Shown here one piece after another: positions 24,286 through 33,368 of a DNA stretch of 54,527 nt. Position 1 is the first letter of the stretch. The number at the start of each line of letters is the position of its first letter. The position numbers and the translations under genes are program-made. Source of the DNA: Patescibacteria group bacterium UBA6805. GTDB lineage: Bacteria > Patescibacteriota > Minisyncoccia > Minisyncoccales > Minisyncoccaceae. The DNA is taken from contig DKFD01000002.1 in assembly GCA_002452735.1 (NCBI GenBank), positions 1 to 54,527 of the forward strand, written 5' to 3'. The notes under the pieces were generated by a model, which saw only the letters and a list, made by a program, of their open reading frames with translations, was not told the origin of the DNA and made no database searches.

Positions 24286-25033
24286 TACCCACGCCCATTT
24301 GAATTTTTCCCAGTTCGACAAAGACAGGAAAGAAGTGATTTCCGAATGTTTGAAAAACAACATAGCCGTTATTAATGTCGGAATTGATTATCAATCATCC
24401 AAAGAAGTGATTGGGATGGCCGAAGAATACGAAGCGGGAATTTACGCCTCAATCGGCCTTCATCCCTTGGATGCGGACCAGGGTTTTGATTCTGAAAAAT
24501 ACAAAGACTTGAATTGCGACAAAGTTGTGGCAGTCGGAGAGACGGGCCTGGATTACTGGTACAAGCCCAAAGGAAAAGCAAAAAGAGAATCATACAAAGA
24601 GAAACAAAAAGAGATATTCGTTAAGCAGGTCGCCCTGGCCGAGGAATTGGACCTTCCTCTAATCATTCATTGCCGCGTTGCTTTTGACGATGCCTACGAT
24701 ATTTTGAAACAGAAAAAGCTCAAAGGTGTTCTGCATTGCTTTACCGGAAGCTTGCTTGACTTGGAGAGGTTTCTGGATTTGGGGTATTTCATCGGAGTCA
24801 ACGGCATTATTTTCAAGATGGATTTGAGGGAAGTAATTGAAAAAACTCCCCTGAACAGGATTCTTCTGGAAACCGATTGTCCTTTTCTTTCTCCGCCCGG
24901 TTTTGACCAGAGAAACAGCCCTTTGTCCCTTAAATACATCGGAGAAGAAGTGGCGAGAATAAAAAACATTGCTTTGGAAGAGGTTCTGGACAAAACCCAG
25001 AACAATGCCAAGGTTTTATTTAACAAGTTATGA
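24278..25033 (+). CDS. TatD-family metal-dependent hydrolase
   Basis: 251 residues, TIM-barrel amidohydrolase fold. Metal ligands: 'MIDTHAHLNFSQF' (HxH), 'VAVGETGLDYWY' (Glu), 'PLIIHCR' (His), 'GVLHCFTGS' (His) and 'LLETDCPFLSPP' (Asp). Members are 3'-5' DNA exonucleases or D-aminoacyl-tRNA deacylase-like enzymes. Overlap with the preceding pseudopilin gene is 8 bp, and with the NUDIX gene 4 bp. Confidence 0.93.
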   Translation: MIDTHAHLNFSQFDKDRKEVISECLKNNIAVINVGIDYQSSKEVIGMAEEYEAGIYASIGLHPLDADQGFDSEKYKDLNCDKVVAVGETGLDYWYKPKGKAKRESYKEKQKEIFVKQVALAEELDLPLIIHCRVAFDDAYDILKQKKLKGVLHCFTGSLLDLERFLDLGYFIGVNGIIFKMDLREVIEKTPLNRILLETDCPFLSPPGFDQRNSPLSLKYIGEEVARIKNIALEEVLDKTQNNAKVLFNKL

Positions 25034-25476
25034 GCGAAGAAAAGAAAAAAGTAGGAGCGGGATTCGGCGTAATGATTCTCAGGCAAGGAAAGGTTCTTCT
25101 CGGAAGGAGGCATTCTGATCCCGACAAAGCCGGTTCCGAGCTGCGCGGAGAAGGGAGTTGGACCATGCCCGGAGGCAAGTTTGAGTTCGGAGAGTCTTTT
25201 GAACAAGGAGCGAAACGGGAAGTCAAAGAGGAAACAGGACTTCAGCTCAACGAAGCGAGAATAATCTGCGTTAACAACGACAAGAATGAATACGCTCATT
25301 TTATCACAATAGGATTTTTCTCCGAGAATTTCAGCGGAGAGCCTAAAGTCATGGAGCCGGACGAAATCATGGAATGGCGATGGTTCGACCTTGACGACCT
25401 GCCAGTCCCTCTTTATTTCCCCAGCGCCGAGATTTTGGAGTGCTACGGGAAGAAATTGTTCTATCTGTCGCAGTAA
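25030..25476 (+). CDS. NUDIX hydrolase
   Basis: 148 residues. The Nudix box GX5EX7REUXEEXGU is complete at about residues 49-71 ('GKFEFGE...REVKEETGL'). The N-terminal 'GFGVMILRQGKVLLGRRHSD' and 'WRWFDLDDLPVPLYFPS' match MutT/Nudix-type nucleotide diphosphatases. It would clean up oxidised or excess nucleoside diphosphate derivatives; specificity is unknown. ATGA overlap with tatD. Confidence 0.9.
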   Translation: MSEEKKKVGAGFGVMILRQGKVLLGRRHSDPDKAGSELRGEGSWTMPGGKFEFGESFEQGAKREVKEETGLQLNEARIICVNNDKNEYAHFITIGFFSENFSGEPKVMEPDEIMEWRWFDLDDLPVPLYFPSAEILECYGKKLFYLSQ

Positions 25477-25487
25477 TTTTAGCTGAA

Positions 25488-25742
25488 ATGGGCCCTGATA
25501 AGGGGTCTTTTATTTTTCTTTTTCCTGTGTTATTGTTATACCATATGATACCCGAAACATTGTTTTTAGTGAGAAAGGTGCTCTTTGGGCCGGTTTTGGG
25601 ATTTTCCGTGTATTTTGTTCTGTTTTTCTCAAAGCCGATACTGGAGAGTGGCCTGAAAAGGAAATTCAACGACGACGCATATTTTTGGTTCATTATCTTT
25701 TTTTCCGTGGTTATCGGCATAATGTCCGTGGGAATTATTTAG
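25488..25742 (+). CDS. Small membrane protein
   Basis: 84 residues from ATG 25488; a GTG at 25440 inside the NUDIX gene would add 16 residues. Two or three hydrophobic segments ('FIFLFPVLLLYHMI', 'VLGFSVYFVLFFS', 'FWFIIFFSVVIGIMSV'). No family recognised. No clear Shine-Dalgarno. It lies between the NUDIX gene and leuS in an otherwise packed run, which supports it being translated. Confidence 0.6.
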   Translation: MGPDKGSFIFLFPVLLLYHMIPETLFLVRKVLFGPVLGFSVYFVLFFSKPILESGLKRKFNDDAYFWFIIFFSVVIGIMSVGII

Positions 25743-25745
25743 TTT

Positions 25746-28151
25746 ATGGCCTACCAATTTAAAGAAATTGATAAAAAATGGCAGGAGCGCTGGGAAAAGA
25801 ACAACGCCTACAAGACCGAGGATTTTTCTTCACCCAAGTTTTACGTTCTGGACATGTTCCCTTATCCATCCGGCCAGGGACTGCACGTCGGGCATTTCAA
25901 GGGATACGTGGCCACTGACATAGTCGCCCGTTTGAAAAGAATGAAAGGCTTTAACGTTCTCCATCCCATTGGCTGGGACGCTTTCGGCTTGCCGGCCGAG
26001 AACTATGCCATCAAGACCGGAATCCATCCGGAAATCACCACCAAGAAGAACATCGACAATATTAAGAACCAGATGAAAATCACCGGACTCAGCTATGACT
26101 GGTCAAGGGAAGTCAACACTACCGACCCTGATTATTACAAGTGGACCCAGTGGATTTTCCTTCAGCTTTTCAAGAAAGGCCTTGCTTACAAAAAAGTTCT
26201 GCCCATAAACTGGTGTCCTTCCTGCAAAACAGGACTGGCTAACGAAGAAGTTGTTGACGGCAAGTGCGAGAGATGCGGAACCGAAACCGGAAAAAAAGAC
26301 ATTGAACAATGGGTTTTGAAAATAACCGATTACGCAGAGCGGCTTCTTAAAGACTTGGAAGACCTGGACTGGCCGGACAAAATCAAGGAAATGCAGAAAA
26401 GCTGGATAGGCCGAAGCGAGGGATGGGAGCTGGTTTTTAAAATCAAAGACAGCATCTTTGACATCCCGGTTTTCACGACCCGGTCCGACACTCTTTTCGG
26501 CTGCACTTATCTGGTTCTGGCTCCCGAGCATCCGATTATCAAAGACCTGGAAATAGACATTGAAAACCCGGACGAGGTTTCTTTGTATCTGGAGAAGGCC
26601 GCAATTAAGAGCGAAAGAGAAAGAATCAGCGAAGTCAAAGACAAGACCGGGGTGGAGCTGAAGGGCATAAAAGTCGTTAATCCGATAAACAACAAAGAGA
26701 TTCCTGTTTTTGCGGCCGATTACGTTTTGGGCCACTACGGCACCGGAGCGGTGATGGCCGTTCCGGCTCATGACGAGAGGGATTTCGAGTTCGCCAAGAA
26801 ATACAATCTGGAAATCGCCTGGACCATAAAACCGAAACAAGAAGAAGTCGATAAAAACAAAGCCTTTGTCGAAGATGGCGTTCTTTTCAACTCAGGAGAA
26901 TTCAGCGGACTGGATTCCGACGAGGCCAGGGAAAAAATCGGAGAGCATTTGTCAAAGAAGAATCTGGCCGAGAAGAAAACATATTACAAATTAAGGGACT
27001 GGATATTTTCCAGGCAGAGATATTGGGGCGAGCCCATACCCCTCATCAATTGCGAGAAATGCGGAACAATTCCCTTGAAAGAAGAAGATTTGCCCTTAGA
27101 GCTTCCTCATGTCGAGAAATATCAACCCACGGGAACGGGCGAATCACCTTTGGCCGCCATAGAAGAATGGGTGAATGTCAAATGCCCCAAATGCGGGGGA
27201 AGAGCCAGAAGAGAAACCAACACCATGCCCCAGTGGGCCGGCAGTTCCTGGTATTATTTAAGGTTTATTGACCCCAAGAACGGTAAGGGGCTGGTTGATA
27301 AAGACAAAGAAAAGTTTTTCATGCCGGTTGATTTGTACGTGGGCGGGGCAGAACACGCTGTTCTTCACTTGCTCTACGCCAGGTTCTGGCACAAGTTTCT
27401 CTATGATCTGAAGCTGGTTTCCACCAAGGAGCCGTTTAAGAAGCTTATGAGCGTTGGCTTGGTCTTGGCTGCTGACGGCCAGAAAATGTCCAAGTCCAGA
27501 GGCAATGTGGTTTCTCCGGATGAAATCGTTGAGAAATATGGTGCTGACACGTTAAGGATTTACGAAATGTTTATGGGGCCTTTCAGCGAACCAATCGGCT
27601 GGAGCGAGAACGGGGTTAAAGGGGTTTATAAGTTTTTGAACCGGATTTGGAATTTTTCAATTAAAAACAAGGACAGCAAGGAAAGCTCTGGGGAATTGGT
27701 TGCGGAAGTTAATAAGCTGAACAAAAAAGTTTCCGAAGATTTGGAAAAGATGAAGTTCAACACCTCAATCGCTTTTTTCATGGAGTTTTTGAATTTTGCC
27801 GAAAACAAACAGGCGGGCAGGGATATTATTGAAAGGACGCTCGTTTTGCTTTCTCCTTTCGCTCCCCATATTTGCGAAGAGCTTTGGGAAATTCTGGGAA
27901 ACAAAGAAAGCATTTTGAAGCGGAAATGGCCGGAATACGACAAGAATCTTATTAAAGAAGAAAGAATGGAACTGGTGGTCCAGATTAACGGCAAGGTCAG
28001 GGACAAGATACAAGCCGAGAGCGATTTGTCCGAAGAAGAAATCAAAGAAATCGTTTTTCAAAACGAAAAGGTCAAAAAATGGACAGAGGGCAGGGAAATT
28101 ACTAGGTTTTTGTTCGTCCCGCCCTCGCTGGTAAATATTGTGGTTAAGTAG
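25746..28151 (+). CDS. leuS: Leucyl-tRNA synthetase
   Basis: 801 residues, bacterial-type class I. HIGH motif HVGH in 'YPSGQGLHVGHFKGYVATD'; KMSKS in 'ADGQKMSKSRGNVVSPDEI'. The CP1 editing domain has 'VFTTRSDTLFGCTYLVLAPEH' and 'GTGAVMAVPAHDERDFEFA', and zinc-like cysteines at 'WCPSCKTG' and 'CERCGTE'. The C-terminal domain is 'VVQINGKVRDKI'. Charges tRNA-Leu and deacylates mischarged products. The anticodon of the tRNA-Leu encoded at 35798 is CAA. Confidence 0.97.
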   Translation: MAYQFKEIDKKWQERWEKNNAYKTEDFSSPKFYVLDMFPYPSGQGLHVGHFKGYVATDIVARLKRMKGFNVLHPIGWDAFGLPAENYAIKTGIHPEITTKKNIDNIKNQMKITGLSYDWSREVNTTDPDYYKWTQWIFLQLFKKGLAYKKVLPINWCPSCKTGLANEEVVDGKCERCGTETGKKDIEQWVLKITDYAERLLKDLEDLDWPDKIKEMQKSWIGRSEGWELVFKIKDSIFDIPVFTTRSDTLFGCTYLVLAPEHPIIKDLEIDIENPDEVSLYLEKAAIKSERERISEVKDKTGVELKGIKVVNPINNKEIPVFAADYVLGHYGTGAVMAVPAHDERDFEFAKKYNLEIAWTIKPKQEEVDKNKAFVEDGVLFNSGEFSGLDSDEAREKIGEHLSKKNLAEKKTYYKLRDWIFSRQRYWGEPIPLINCEKCGTIPLKEEDLPLELPHVEKYQPTGTGESPLAAIEEWVNVKCPKCGGRARRETNTMPQWAGSSWYYLRFIDPKNGKGLVDKDKEKFFMPVDLYVGGAEHAVLHLLYARFWHKFLYDLKLVSTKEPFKKLMSVGLVLAADGQKMSKSRGNVVSPDEIVEKYGADTLRIYEMFMGPFSEPIGWSENGVKGVYKFLNRIWNFSIKNKDSKESSGELVAEVNKLNKKVSEDLEKMKFNTSIAFFMEFLNFAENKQAGRDIIERTLVLLSPFAPHICEELWEILGNKESILKRKWPEYDKNLIKEERMELVVQINGKVRDKIQAESDLSEEEIKEIVFQNEKVKKWTEGREITRFLFVPPSLVNIVVK

Positions 28152-28152
28152 C

Positions 28153-29970
28153 ATGTGTGGAATTGTCGGGTATATAGGAAATAAAAAAGCGCTGCCCATA
28201 GTGCTGTCGGGATTGGAGAGACTGGAATACAGGGGATACGACAGTTTCGGTTTTTGCGTTCTGGGAAAAGAAAAATTTCTTTACAAAGAAGCGGGTAAAA
28301 TTTCTAAAGCTGAAGAAGTGAGAGGTTTTGACTGGGAGGGAACCGTGGGCATTTCCCATACCCGCTGGGCCACTACCGGCGAGGTCACCAGAGAAAACGC
28401 TCATCCCCATTGCGACTGCAAAGAAGAGATATTCGTCGTTCACAACGGAATCATCGAGAATTACAAGCAGTTGAAGGAAAAACTAATCAAAGAGGGGCAT
28501 GTTTTCAGGTCAGAGACGGATACGGAAGTAATCGCCCATTTGATTGAAAAGCACTTCCGGGGAAACCTGGAAGAAGCGGTTATGAAAGCATTGAAAGAGG
28601 TGAGGGGAACTTACGGCCTAGCCGTTGTTTCCACCAGAGACCCTGATAAAATCGTGGCCGCCCGCTTGTCTTCGCCCTTGATTATCGGAGTGAACAACAA
28701 TGAATTTTTGATTGCTTCTGACCCTTCGGCAGTCATCACCACCACCAAGCAGATTATTTTTCTTGAAGACAACGAGATAGCTGTTTTGAAAAGGGACGGC
28801 CTTACCATTCTTAAAGAAGAAAAAGAGCGTCAAAAAGAACCGGAAACCATTGATTGGGATGTCGAGCAGTCGGAAAAAGGAGGATACAAGCATTTTATGC
28901 TGAAAGAAATCATGGAGGAGCCAAATGTAATAGAAGATGCCATGAGAGGAAGACTGCTTTTGGAACAAGGCAACGTGAAATTGGGAGGCCTGGAATTCGT
29001 TCAGACAAAATTGAGAAAGATAGACAATTTGTTCTTGATCGGCTGCGGCACCGCTTACTACGCCTGCCGGACAGGGGAATATATGCTTGAAGAATACGCC
29101 GATTTGCTGGTTCAAACAGACATCGGCTCCGAGTTCAGGTACAGAAAGCCGATTATCAACAAGAACACCGCTGCCATTTTCATTTCCCAGTCGGGAGAAA
29201 CAGCCGATACTTTAGCCGCTTTGAGAGAAATGAAAGAAAAAGGAGTTTTGTCTTTGGGGATCACCAACGTGGTCGGTTCTTCCCAGGCCAGGGAAACCGA
29301 TGCAGGAGTTTACACCCGTTCCGGACCGGAAATTGCGGTTGCTTCCACCAAAGCCCTGCTCGGCCAGCTGACCATTCTGGCTATGATTACCGTGTATCTG
29401 GGCAGGCAGAGGAATATGTCCCTGATAATGGGCAAGAGAATCGTTTCCGAAATACAGAAACTGCCCCAACTGGCCAGAGAAATTTTGAAGCAAAAAGAAG
29501 AAATAAAAAGAATCGCGGAAAAATATAACAAATACAGGGACTTCTGGTTTATCGGCAGAAAGTACAATTATCCCATTGCCTTGGAGGGCGCCTTGAAACT
29601 GAAAGAGATTTCCTATGTTCACGCCGAAGGAGTGGCCGGGGGAGAATTAAAGCACGGACCTTTGGCTCTGGTTGACGAGAATTGCCCGACCGTTGCCATC
29701 TGTCCCACTGATTCGGTTTATGAAAAAATGGTCGCCAATATTGAGGAGATTAAGGCAAGGAAAGGTAAGGTGATAGCTGTCGCCACCGAGGGGAACGAGA
29801 AGATAAAGGAAATCGTTGACGATGTTATATATATTCCCAAAACACTGGAAATGCTGACGCCTATCCTTTCCGTTATTCCTCTTCACTTTTTCGCCTACTA
29901 TTTTGCCGACTCTCTGGACAGGGACGTGGACAAGCCGAAGAATTTGGCCAAGAGCGTGACTGTTGAATGA
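28153..29970 (+). CDS. glmS: Glutamine-fructose-6-phosphate aminotransferase
   Basis: 605 residues from ATG 28153, which puts the catalytic Cys second ('MCGIVGYIGNKKALPIV'). The N-terminal class II glutaminase has 'ISHTRWATTGEVTRENAHPH' and 'VVHNGIIENY'; two SIS sugar-isomerase domains follow ('IGCGTAYYACRTGEYM', 'ISQSGETADTLAALREMKEKG', 'ALKLKEISYVHAEGVAGGELKHG'). It makes glucosamine-6-phosphate, the first step toward UDP-GlcNAc. The GlmU-like gene at 34312 and murB at 45964 use later steps. It starts 1 bp after leuS. Confidence 0.97.
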   Translation: MCGIVGYIGNKKALPIVLSGLERLEYRGYDSFGFCVLGKEKFLYKEAGKISKAEEVRGFDWEGTVGISHTRWATTGEVTRENAHPHCDCKEEIFVVHNGIIENYKQLKEKLIKEGHVFRSETDTEVIAHLIEKHFRGNLEEAVMKALKEVRGTYGLAVVSTRDPDKIVAARLSSPLIIGVNNNEFLIASDPSAVITTTKQIIFLEDNEIAVLKRDGLTILKEEKERQKEPETIDWDVEQSEKGGYKHFMLKEIMEEPNVIEDAMRGRLLLEQGNVKLGGLEFVQTKLRKIDNLFLIGCGTAYYACRTGEYMLEEYADLLVQTDIGSEFRYRKPIINKNTAAIFISQSGETADTLAALREMKEKGVLSLGITNVVGSSQARETDAGVYTRSGPEIAVASTKALLGQLTILAMITVYLGRQRNMSLIMGKRIVSEIQKLPQLAREILKQKEEIKRIAEKYNKYRDFWFIGRKYNYPIALEGALKLKEISYVHAEGVAGGELKHGPLALVDENCPTVAICPTDSVYEKMVANIEEIKARKGKVIAVATEGNEKIKEIVDDVIYIPKTLEMLTPILSVIPLHFFAYYFADSLDRDVDKPKNLAKSVTVE

Positions 29971-29984
29971 TTATTTGATACAAT
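29956..29984 (+). promoter_or_regulatory. Possible promoter of pseudopilin gene at 29991
   Basis: GTGACT (29956-29961), a 17-bp spacer, then TACAAT (29979-29984), 6 nt before ATG. The -35 is weak and overlaps the glmS end. Confidence 0.45.
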
Positions 29985-29990
29985 CAATCA

Positions 29991-30884
29991 ATGAATAAAT
30001 CCTTCACCCTCATCGAAATACTGGTGGTCATCGTCATAGTCGGAATCCTTTCCGCTTTCATTATCGTTGGCATGGCCGGAGTCTCGGAAAAAGCCGCCAT
30101 TGCCAAAGGACAGGCGTTTGCCGGTTCTTTGAAAAATTCTTTATTATTGAATTTGGTTTCGGAATGGAAGCTTGACCAGGTTAACATTCCTGCCGTCAAT
30201 CAAACGCCAGATGATTGGAGTGCCAATAATTGTACTCTTGTTGGGCCGAGTGGTTCCCAAAACTTGCCTCAACTACAAACATCGGGATGCGTGTCTGGTA
30301 ATTGTTTTCTGTTCGACGGCACAGACGACTATTTAAATTGCGGAACCGGAGCAAATTTAAACATTAGAGATGCGATTACGATTGAAGCATGGGTTAAAGA
30401 AGTAAGTCATAAAAATTTTGCCGGAATTGTGGAGAAAGGAGACAAATATGTAGTTCTTTCTCGTTCTTCTTCTCCTTTTTCTTATTATTTCATCTTAAGA
30501 GACGTTGACGCGGGCAATAATTATGCAAATATGGTTTCCGCTGTTCCCTTGGAGCAGTGGGCTCATCTGGTGGCAACATGGACCAAGGGTTCCGCCATGA
30601 AGATGTATTTAAACGGTGTTTTAGATGTCACGGGCGATGTTTGTAATAAACAAATAGCGGATACTGCGGGGGGGCCTTTAAGAATCGGGGAGTTTAATAG
30701 TTCAAGTTATGCCTTTAACGGTTTCATAGACAATGTTCGTATATATAGCGAAGCCGTTCCCGTTTCCCAAATCCAGCAAAGCTATTATGTTGGTCTAATC
30801 AGGTTATTATTCAACAAAGGTATTTCTTTCGAAGAATATCAACAAAGGTTGGGAGAATTAAAAAGTTATTTAGTTAAAAAATGA
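29991..30884 (+). CDS. Pseudopilin-LamG fusion protein
   Basis: 297 residues. N-terminus 'MNKSFTLIEILVVIVIVGIL' is a class III signal with Phe+1/Glu+5 and Ser at -1; 'KAAIAKGQAFAGSLKNS' repeats the family spacer. The LamG domain begins about residue 60: 'GNCFLFDGTDDYLNCGTG', 'ITIEAWVKEV', 'WAHLVATWTKG', 'MYLNGVLDVTGD', 'FIDNVRIYSEAVPVSQIQQ'. The tail 'YYVGLIRLLFNKGISFEEYQ' is also shared. Ends in ATGA overlap with the 2-oxoacid oxidoreductase alpha gene, so its transcript continues into central metabolism genes. Confidence 0.9.
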   Translation: MNKSFTLIEILVVIVIVGILSAFIIVGMAGVSEKAAIAKGQAFAGSLKNSLLLNLVSEWKLDQVNIPAVNQTPDDWSANNCTLVGPSGSQNLPQLQTSGCVSGNCFLFDGTDDYLNCGTGANLNIRDAITIEAWVKEVSHKNFAGIVEKGDKYVVLSRSSSPFSYYFILRDVDAGNNYANMVSAVPLEQWAHLVATWTKGSAMKMYLNGVLDVTGDVCNKQIADTAGGPLRIGEFNSSSYAFNGFIDNVRIYSEAVPVSQIQQSYYVGLIRLLFNKGISFEEYQQRLGELKSYLVKK

Positions 30885-32527
30885 ACACAAATGATTTTTC
30901 AATTTTAATAGGCGGAGCGGCTGGTCAAGGATCAAGGAAGGCCGGCTTGATTGTTGCCAAGATTTTCAACAGTCTGGGCTACGGGATTTTGATTTACGAC
31001 GATTATCAATCCCTAATAAGGGGCGGGCACAGTTTTTCTTTAATCAGGGTTTCCGAGAAAGAGTCTCTTTCCCATTCTCGGTCAATTGATTTTCTCTTGG
31101 CTCTGGACCAAAGGACGATTGAAGAGCACGAGGGGGACTTGAATAAGGAGGGAGTGATTGTTTTTAACAAAGACAGGATTAAAAACAGCAAGGGAACGGG
31201 AATCGCCATTGAAGCCATTGTCAAAGAGTGCGGAGGTATTCCTATTATGGCCAATATCGCCCTGATTGGGGGATTTGCCAAAATAACGGGCATTGAATGG
31301 GAAGTTTTGGAGCAGGTCTTAAGGAAAGAAATTGGAAGGGAAATCGAAAAGAATCTTGAAATAGCCCAAAAAGCTTTTGACAATGCTCAATCAATTATTG
31401 AAATCAAGAAACTGAAAAACAATCCCCGACCCCTTTTGACCGGAAACGAGGCAGTGGCTTTTGGGGGGGTCAAGGCTGGTTTGGAAATTTATTATGCTTA
31501 TCCCATGACTCCGGCAACAGGCATTCTTCATTATCTGGCCGAGCATAATCAGGATTTGAATGTCTGCGTTTCCCAACTGGAAAACGAAATAGCGATTATT
31601 AACGCGGCTATCGGTTCTGCTTATGCGGGTAAGCGTTCCATGGTCGGGACTTCGGGCGGAGGATTCGCCTTGATGACCGAGGCCTTGAGTCTGGCAGTCC
31701 AGGCGGAAACGCCCGTGGTGATAGTGGAAAGCCAGCGACCTGGTCCGGCTTCGGGAGTCCCCACCTATCAAGCCCAGGGAGACCTTCTTTTTTCTCTTTT
31801 CGCCGGCCATGGAGACATCGTGAAATTCGTCGTTGCTCCGGGCGACGCCAACGAAGCTTTTTACTGGACGGCCAGGGCAATGAATCTGGCCTGGAAATAT
31901 CAGACGCCGGTGATTGTTCTGATTGATAAAGAATTGTCGGAGAGCACCTACAGCTTCAATGAAGAAGAAATTAAAAAGGAAGAAGGAAGGACGTGGGACG
32001 GAAAAGGGGAATACAAAAGATATCTTGATTTAAAAGACGGCATTTCCCCAGTGGCTTTCCCGGGCAGTAAAGGAGTCGTCAAAGCCACGAGCTATGAACA
32101 CGATGAATTCGGAATTACCACGGAAGATGCGGAAGCCGTCAAGAAAATGCAGGAAAAAAGAATGAAAAAATTCGAGTTAATGAGAGAAGAGGCGGAAAAA
32201 ATACAATCAGTCAATGTTTTTGGAAATCTTAAATCAAAAACAGCAATTGTTTGTTTCGGCTCCACCAAGGGCGTGGCCAGGGAAGCAGCCGAAGGACTGG
32301 AGCTGAAAATGGTCCAGCCCCTGATTCTTGAGCCGTTTCCAAAAGAGCAAGTGGAAAAAGCCTTGATGGGCTCGGAGAAAATAATTTGCGTGGAGAACAA
32401 TGCTTCGGGGCAGCTGGCTAAGCTTCTTTCCTGTCACGGAATAAGCGTTGGTGAAAAAGTATTGAAATATGACGGCCGGCCCTTCTTTAAAGAGGAATTG
32501 GAAGAAAAAATTAAAAAATTTATTTAA
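30881..32527 (+). CDS. korA: 2-oxoacid:ferredoxin oxidoreductase, fused gamma-alpha subunit
   Basis: 548 residues. The N-terminal gamma domain (about 1-175) starts 'FSILIGGAAGQGSRKAGLIV' with 'YDDYQSLIRGGHSFSLIRV'. The alpha domain follows: 'LTGNEAVAFGGVKAGLEIYY', 'YPMTPATGILHYLAEH', 'VSQLENEIAIINAAIGSAYA', 'GTSGGGFALMTEALSLA'. This is the usual fused alpha chain that pairs with the TPP-binding beta subunit next door. Together they oxidatively decarboxylate a 2-oxoacid (2-oxoglutarate or pyruvate class) to acyl-CoA, passing electrons to ferredoxin. The substrate is not determined by these motifs. Confidence 0.93.
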   Translation: MNTNDFSILIGGAAGQGSRKAGLIVAKIFNSLGYGILIYDDYQSLIRGGHSFSLIRVSEKESLSHSRSIDFLLALDQRTIEEHEGDLNKEGVIVFNKDRIKNSKGTGIAIEAIVKECGGIPIMANIALIGGFAKITGIEWEVLEQVLRKEIGREIEKNLEIAQKAFDNAQSIIEIKKLKNNPRPLLTGNEAVAFGGVKAGLEIYYAYPMTPATGILHYLAEHNQDLNVCVSQLENEIAIINAAIGSAYAGKRSMVGTSGGGFALMTEALSLAVQAETPVVIVESQRPGPASGVPTYQAQGDLLFSLFAGHGDIVKFVVAPGDANEAFYWTARAMNLAWKYQTPVIVLIDKELSESTYSFNEEEIKKEEGRTWDGKGEYKRYLDLKDGISPVAFPGSKGVVKATSYEHDEFGITTEDAEAVKKMQEKRMKKFELMREEAEKIQSVNVFGNLKSKTAIVCFGSTKGVAREAAEGLELKMVQPLILEPFPKEQVEKALMGSEKIICVENNASGQLAKLLSCHGISVGEKVLKYDGRPFFKEELEEKIKKFI

Positions 32528-32534
32528 CCCATTT

Positions 32535-33368
32535 ATGGAAAACTTAGAAACATATTGTTCCAATACTTGGTGTCCGGGCTGCGGTAATTTCGGAGTTTTG
32601 GCAGCGGTCAAAAAAGCAGTCAATTCTCTGCTCTCCCAGGGCGCTAAAAAAGAAAACATTGTTCTGGTTTCCGATATCGGTTGCAGTTCTAAATCCACGG
32701 ATTATCTGGATTTGAACAGTTTTGATTCCCTTCACGGCCGTTCCATTGCCACTGCTTTGGGTGTTGCTTTGGCCAATCCCGAGTTGAAAGTGGTTGTTTT
32801 TATCGGCGATGGAGGAGCTTTGAACGAGGGCGTCGCCCATTTGATTCATACGGCCAAAAGGAATTCCAATGTTACCGTTTTAATGCATAATAACCGTCTT
32901 TTCGCTTTGACCACGGGCCAGTTCACCGCTGTCTCTCCCAAGGGACTGAAAGGAAAATCAACTCCCGAAGGCGTAACCGAAGAGCCGATCAATCCTCTGG
33001 AGTTGATGCTTTCTGCCAAAGCGTCCTTTATTGCCAGGAGCTATTCGTCCAAGATAGACCACTTGGCTTCTTTGATTGAAAAAGCGATAAAGCACGAAGG
33101 GTTTAGCTTTATCGAGATTCTCCAGCCCTGTATTTCTTTTTTCAACAATTTCCAGTTTTACAACGAGAAAGTTTACGAGGTTGAAGAAAAGGAAAGGACA
33201 AAGGAGGAAGCGAGAAAGCTGATTGAAGAGTGGAACTATAACGGCGAAGGGAGGATACCCTTGGGCCTCCTTTATTCGGAAAAGAGGGAAACGTACGAAA
33301 GCTCGATTAATAAATTGATTAAAGGAAAAGAACCCGACATTAAAAAATGTTTGCAAGCCCATTTTTAA
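32535..33368 (+). CDS. korB: 2-oxoacid:ferredoxin oxidoreductase, beta subunit
   Basis: 277 residues from ATG 32535. TPP-binding: 'SNTWCPGCGNFGVLAAVK' with a CxxC, and the magnesium-TPP motif 'VVFIGDGGALNEGVAHLIH' followed by 'VTVLMHNNRLFALTTGQ'. The alpha-beta pair lacks a separate ferredoxin-like delta subunit in the window. The 3' end overlaps the yvcK gene by 22 bp. Confidence 0.93.
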   Translation: MENLETYCSNTWCPGCGNFGVLAAVKKAVNSLLSQGAKKENIVLVSDIGCSSKSTDYLDLNSFDSLHGRSIATALGVALANPELKVVVFIGDGGALNEGVAHLIHTAKRNSNVTVLMHNNRLFALTTGQFTAVSPKGLKGKSTPEGVTEEPINPLELMLSAKASFIARSYSSKIDHLASLIEKAIKHEGFSFIEILQPCISFFNNFQFYNEKVYEVEEKERTKEEARKLIEEWNYNGEGRIPLGLLYSEKRETYESSINKLIKGKEPDIKKCLQAHF